Part shown: positions 20,006 through 21,353 of the stretch, piece by piece
Layout of the letters: every line of letters begins with the position of its first letter
Numbering within the stretch: position 1 is the stretch's first letter
Assembly: GCA_009930355.1 (NCBI GenBank)
Contig: RZYK01000014.1
Coordinates: 1-21,353 of the forward strand
Length of the DNA stretch: 21,353 bases
Direction: 5' to 3'
Origin: Campylobacterota bacterium
GTDB lineage: Bacteria; Campylobacterota; Campylobacteria; Campylobacterales; Sulfurospirillaceae
Program-made: the position numbers and the translations under genes
The notes under the pieces: model-generated
The model's database searches: none
What the model was told of the DNA's origin: nothing
The model's input: only the letters and a program-made list of their open reading frames with translations

Positions 20006-21346
20006 TTAGGAATTTTGCTGTAGCCATTTTGAAACAGGTTCAAAATCAGATTCTTTGATAAATGCAACAATGACATCATCTTTCTCAAAAGTGGGGATCA
20101 GTCTGTATTCGTAAATGTCATTTTCTCGTAGAATAACAAAATGCCCTTTGTCATCAATTTTTTCAGGTAGAACAAGCTTTCTATCAAGAAGTGGTGATGT
20201 TTCATCAATTTTTCGCATTAAAATCGAACCTTCTCCTCCACAAAACTTCTTTTGTAAAAAAAGATTATTGGAATGAATACGCTCTAAAATAGAGTAGTAA
20301 GCATTGATTTTTTCACCACGCACCACTTCAATGTTAAGATTTCTCATTAAAGAAGAGTAGGCAATGTCATTATTAATACCTATGATTTTTTTAATCCCTT
20401 TTTGTTTGGCTTCAATGCATTTGGTAATATTATATTCATCATTTTTGGTTGCGGCAATAAACATATCCGTATCAAAACGATTTTTTGTGATAATGTGATC
20501 AGCATCATATGTCGTTTTTAAAACAGTTGCTTTGTTCTTAAGCTCAATATTGGCTTTACGACACAGTTCAATATTTTTATCCATAATTTGAACTTCGATA
20601 CCTTTTTTAAGGAGTACTTTGGCAATTTCAACCCCAAGAGAGTCCGCTCCAAAAATCACACAGTTTTTAATGGGTGTCATAGGTTCAGTCATCTCGCAGA
20701 CTAAGCCACGCAACGAGACAATGGCATTAGGAAATGCTAAAAAATAGACTAAATCATTAGGCAGAAGCGTTTCGACAGGTTTGGGAACAAAAAATTCTTT
20801 CTTACGCTCCATTCCCGCTACGGCAACTTCACCATTAAGTTCGCCAATAAACGTTGAAATCATACGAGGTTGAAAATCTTCCCTTAATCGAACAGAAACC
20901 AAAAGCGCTTTGGTATAGGTAAAGGCTTTTGCATTATAAGCATGAGAAAAATCAACAAGATATTTAAAAGGTTGTGCTGCTTCGACAGAGGGGACAATGG
21001 TCTCATGAATGTTTAGTTTTGCCTTAACTTGCTCACTCGCAAAAAAGGTATTTTTGAGACGAATAATTTTACGTTTGACGTTTGCAATATTGTCAATAAT
21101 GAGGGAAGAGAGAAGATTGACTTCATCCGAATCAGTGACAGCAATGAAAAGATCAATCTCTGGGTCAATACCAAAATAGGTATGTGGATTTTCAATATTG
21201 CCACAAATACCTAGTACATCAAGATTTTCTTGAATATTTGAAATAGCATACTCATTTTGATCAATAACGGTTACATTGTTGTTATGCATCAGATGTTTTG
21301 CAACATTGTAACCCACTTTTCCAGCACCTGCGATAATAACTTGCAT
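20006..21346 (-). CDS. trkA: Trk potassium uptake NAD-binding regulatory subunit
   Basis: 446-aa cytosolic gating protein with two RCK units. The first Rossmann fold opens MQVIIAGAGKVGYNVA with Gly7, Gly9 and Gly12 and ends strand 2 at Asp29 in VTVIDQN, fitting NAD(H) binding. An RCK_C segment follows (about 140-220). A second, less canonical nucleotide fold begins CVIFGADSLGVEIAKVLL near residue 229, and a final RCK_C (about 360-440) closes the protein. Length matches TrkA of E. coli (458). The start is the canonical Met, but only 7 nt upstream are in the window, so its ribosome-binding site and promoter cannot be judged. First gene of the trkA-trkH operon. Confidence 0.95.
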   Translation of the reverse strand: MQVIIAGAGKVGYNVAKHLMHNNNVTVIDQNEYAISNIQENLDVLGICGNIENPHTYFGIDPEIDLFIAVTDSDEVNLLSSLIIDNIANVKRKIIRLKNTFFASEQVKAKLNIHETIVPSVEAAQPFKYLVDFSHAYNAKAFTYTKALLVSVRLREDFQPRMISTFIGELNGEVAVAGMERKKEFFVPKPVETLLPNDLVYFLAFPNAIVSLRGLVCEMTEPMTPIKNCVIFGADSLGVEIAKVLLKKGIEVQIMDKNIELCRKANIELKNKATVLKTTYDADHIITKNRFDTDMFIAATKNDEYNITKCIEAKQKGIKKIIGINNDIAYSSLMRNLNIEVVRGEKINAYYSILERIHSNNLFLQKKFCGGEGSILMRKIDETSPLLDRKLVLPEKIDDKGHFVILRENDIYEYRLIPTFEKDDVIVAFIKESDFEPVSKWLQQNS

Positions 21347-21353
21347 ATATTGT

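Overview
This window reads as a chromosomal segment of a Campylobacterota (Epsilonproteobacteria) bacterium, most likely Sulfurospirillum or a close relative. The evidence is a low-GC, tightly packed gene layout, a FlgS-type flagellar histidine kinase, a MutS carrying a C-terminal HNH nuclease (the MutS7 type known from Epsilonproteobacteria), HemJ instead of HemG/HemY, and a Cache-type chemoreceptor. The assignment rests on recalled family features, not on a search. About 96% of the window is coding. I see no tRNA, rRNA, IS element, prophage or CRISPR array, and no gene-free stretch reaches 300 bp (the longest is 221 bp).

Layout. 1-1429 (+): C-terminal half of an RND efflux pump. 1458-1867 (-): small XRE regulator followed by an overlapping 54-aa ORF. 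2089-2652 (+): elongation factor P (efp) with its own promoter and terminator. 2734-3282 (+): DJ-1/PfpI protein. 3315-6248 (-): MutS7-type MutS-HNH. 6352-8809 (+): coupled operon of a DUF2721 membrane protein, a CvfB-like S1 protein and an HI0933/BaiN-type flavoprotein. 8810-9325 (-): hemJ. 9393-10418 (-): AmrS-type radical SAM protein. 10481-12451 (-): methyl-accepting chemotaxis protein. 12609-16157 (+): dnaE. 16163-17182 (-): flgS. 17253-18512 (+): class V aminotransferase/cysteine desulfurase-like enzyme. 18552-21346 (-): trkA-trkH potassium uptake operon.

The genes are mostly housekeeping: replication, mismatch recognition, translation, heme synthesis, K+ uptake, motility and chemotaxis. 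They do not form one pathway.

The unusual signal is not a gene. A 12-bp perfect palindrome, TTTACATGTAAA, often extended to TTTTACATGTAAAA or CTTTTACATGTAAAAG, occurs 12 times exactly and twice more as the intact 10-bp core in 21.35 kb. At this base composition far less than one exact copy is expected. It sits in unrelated intergenic regions (5 copies in under 0.9 kb of non-coding DNA) and inside genes (9 copies), where it encodes Leu-His-Val-Lys or Phe-Thr-Cys-Lys depending on frame. Three of the five convergent gene junctions carry it; the two that do not have gaps of 0 and 5 bp. It is absent from the ~4.1-kb mutS stretch, most of dnaE and the trk operon. This resembles the highly iterated palindrome HIP1 of cyanobacteria more than an ordinary operator or transposon-derived repeat, and I know of no described function for it in this lineage.
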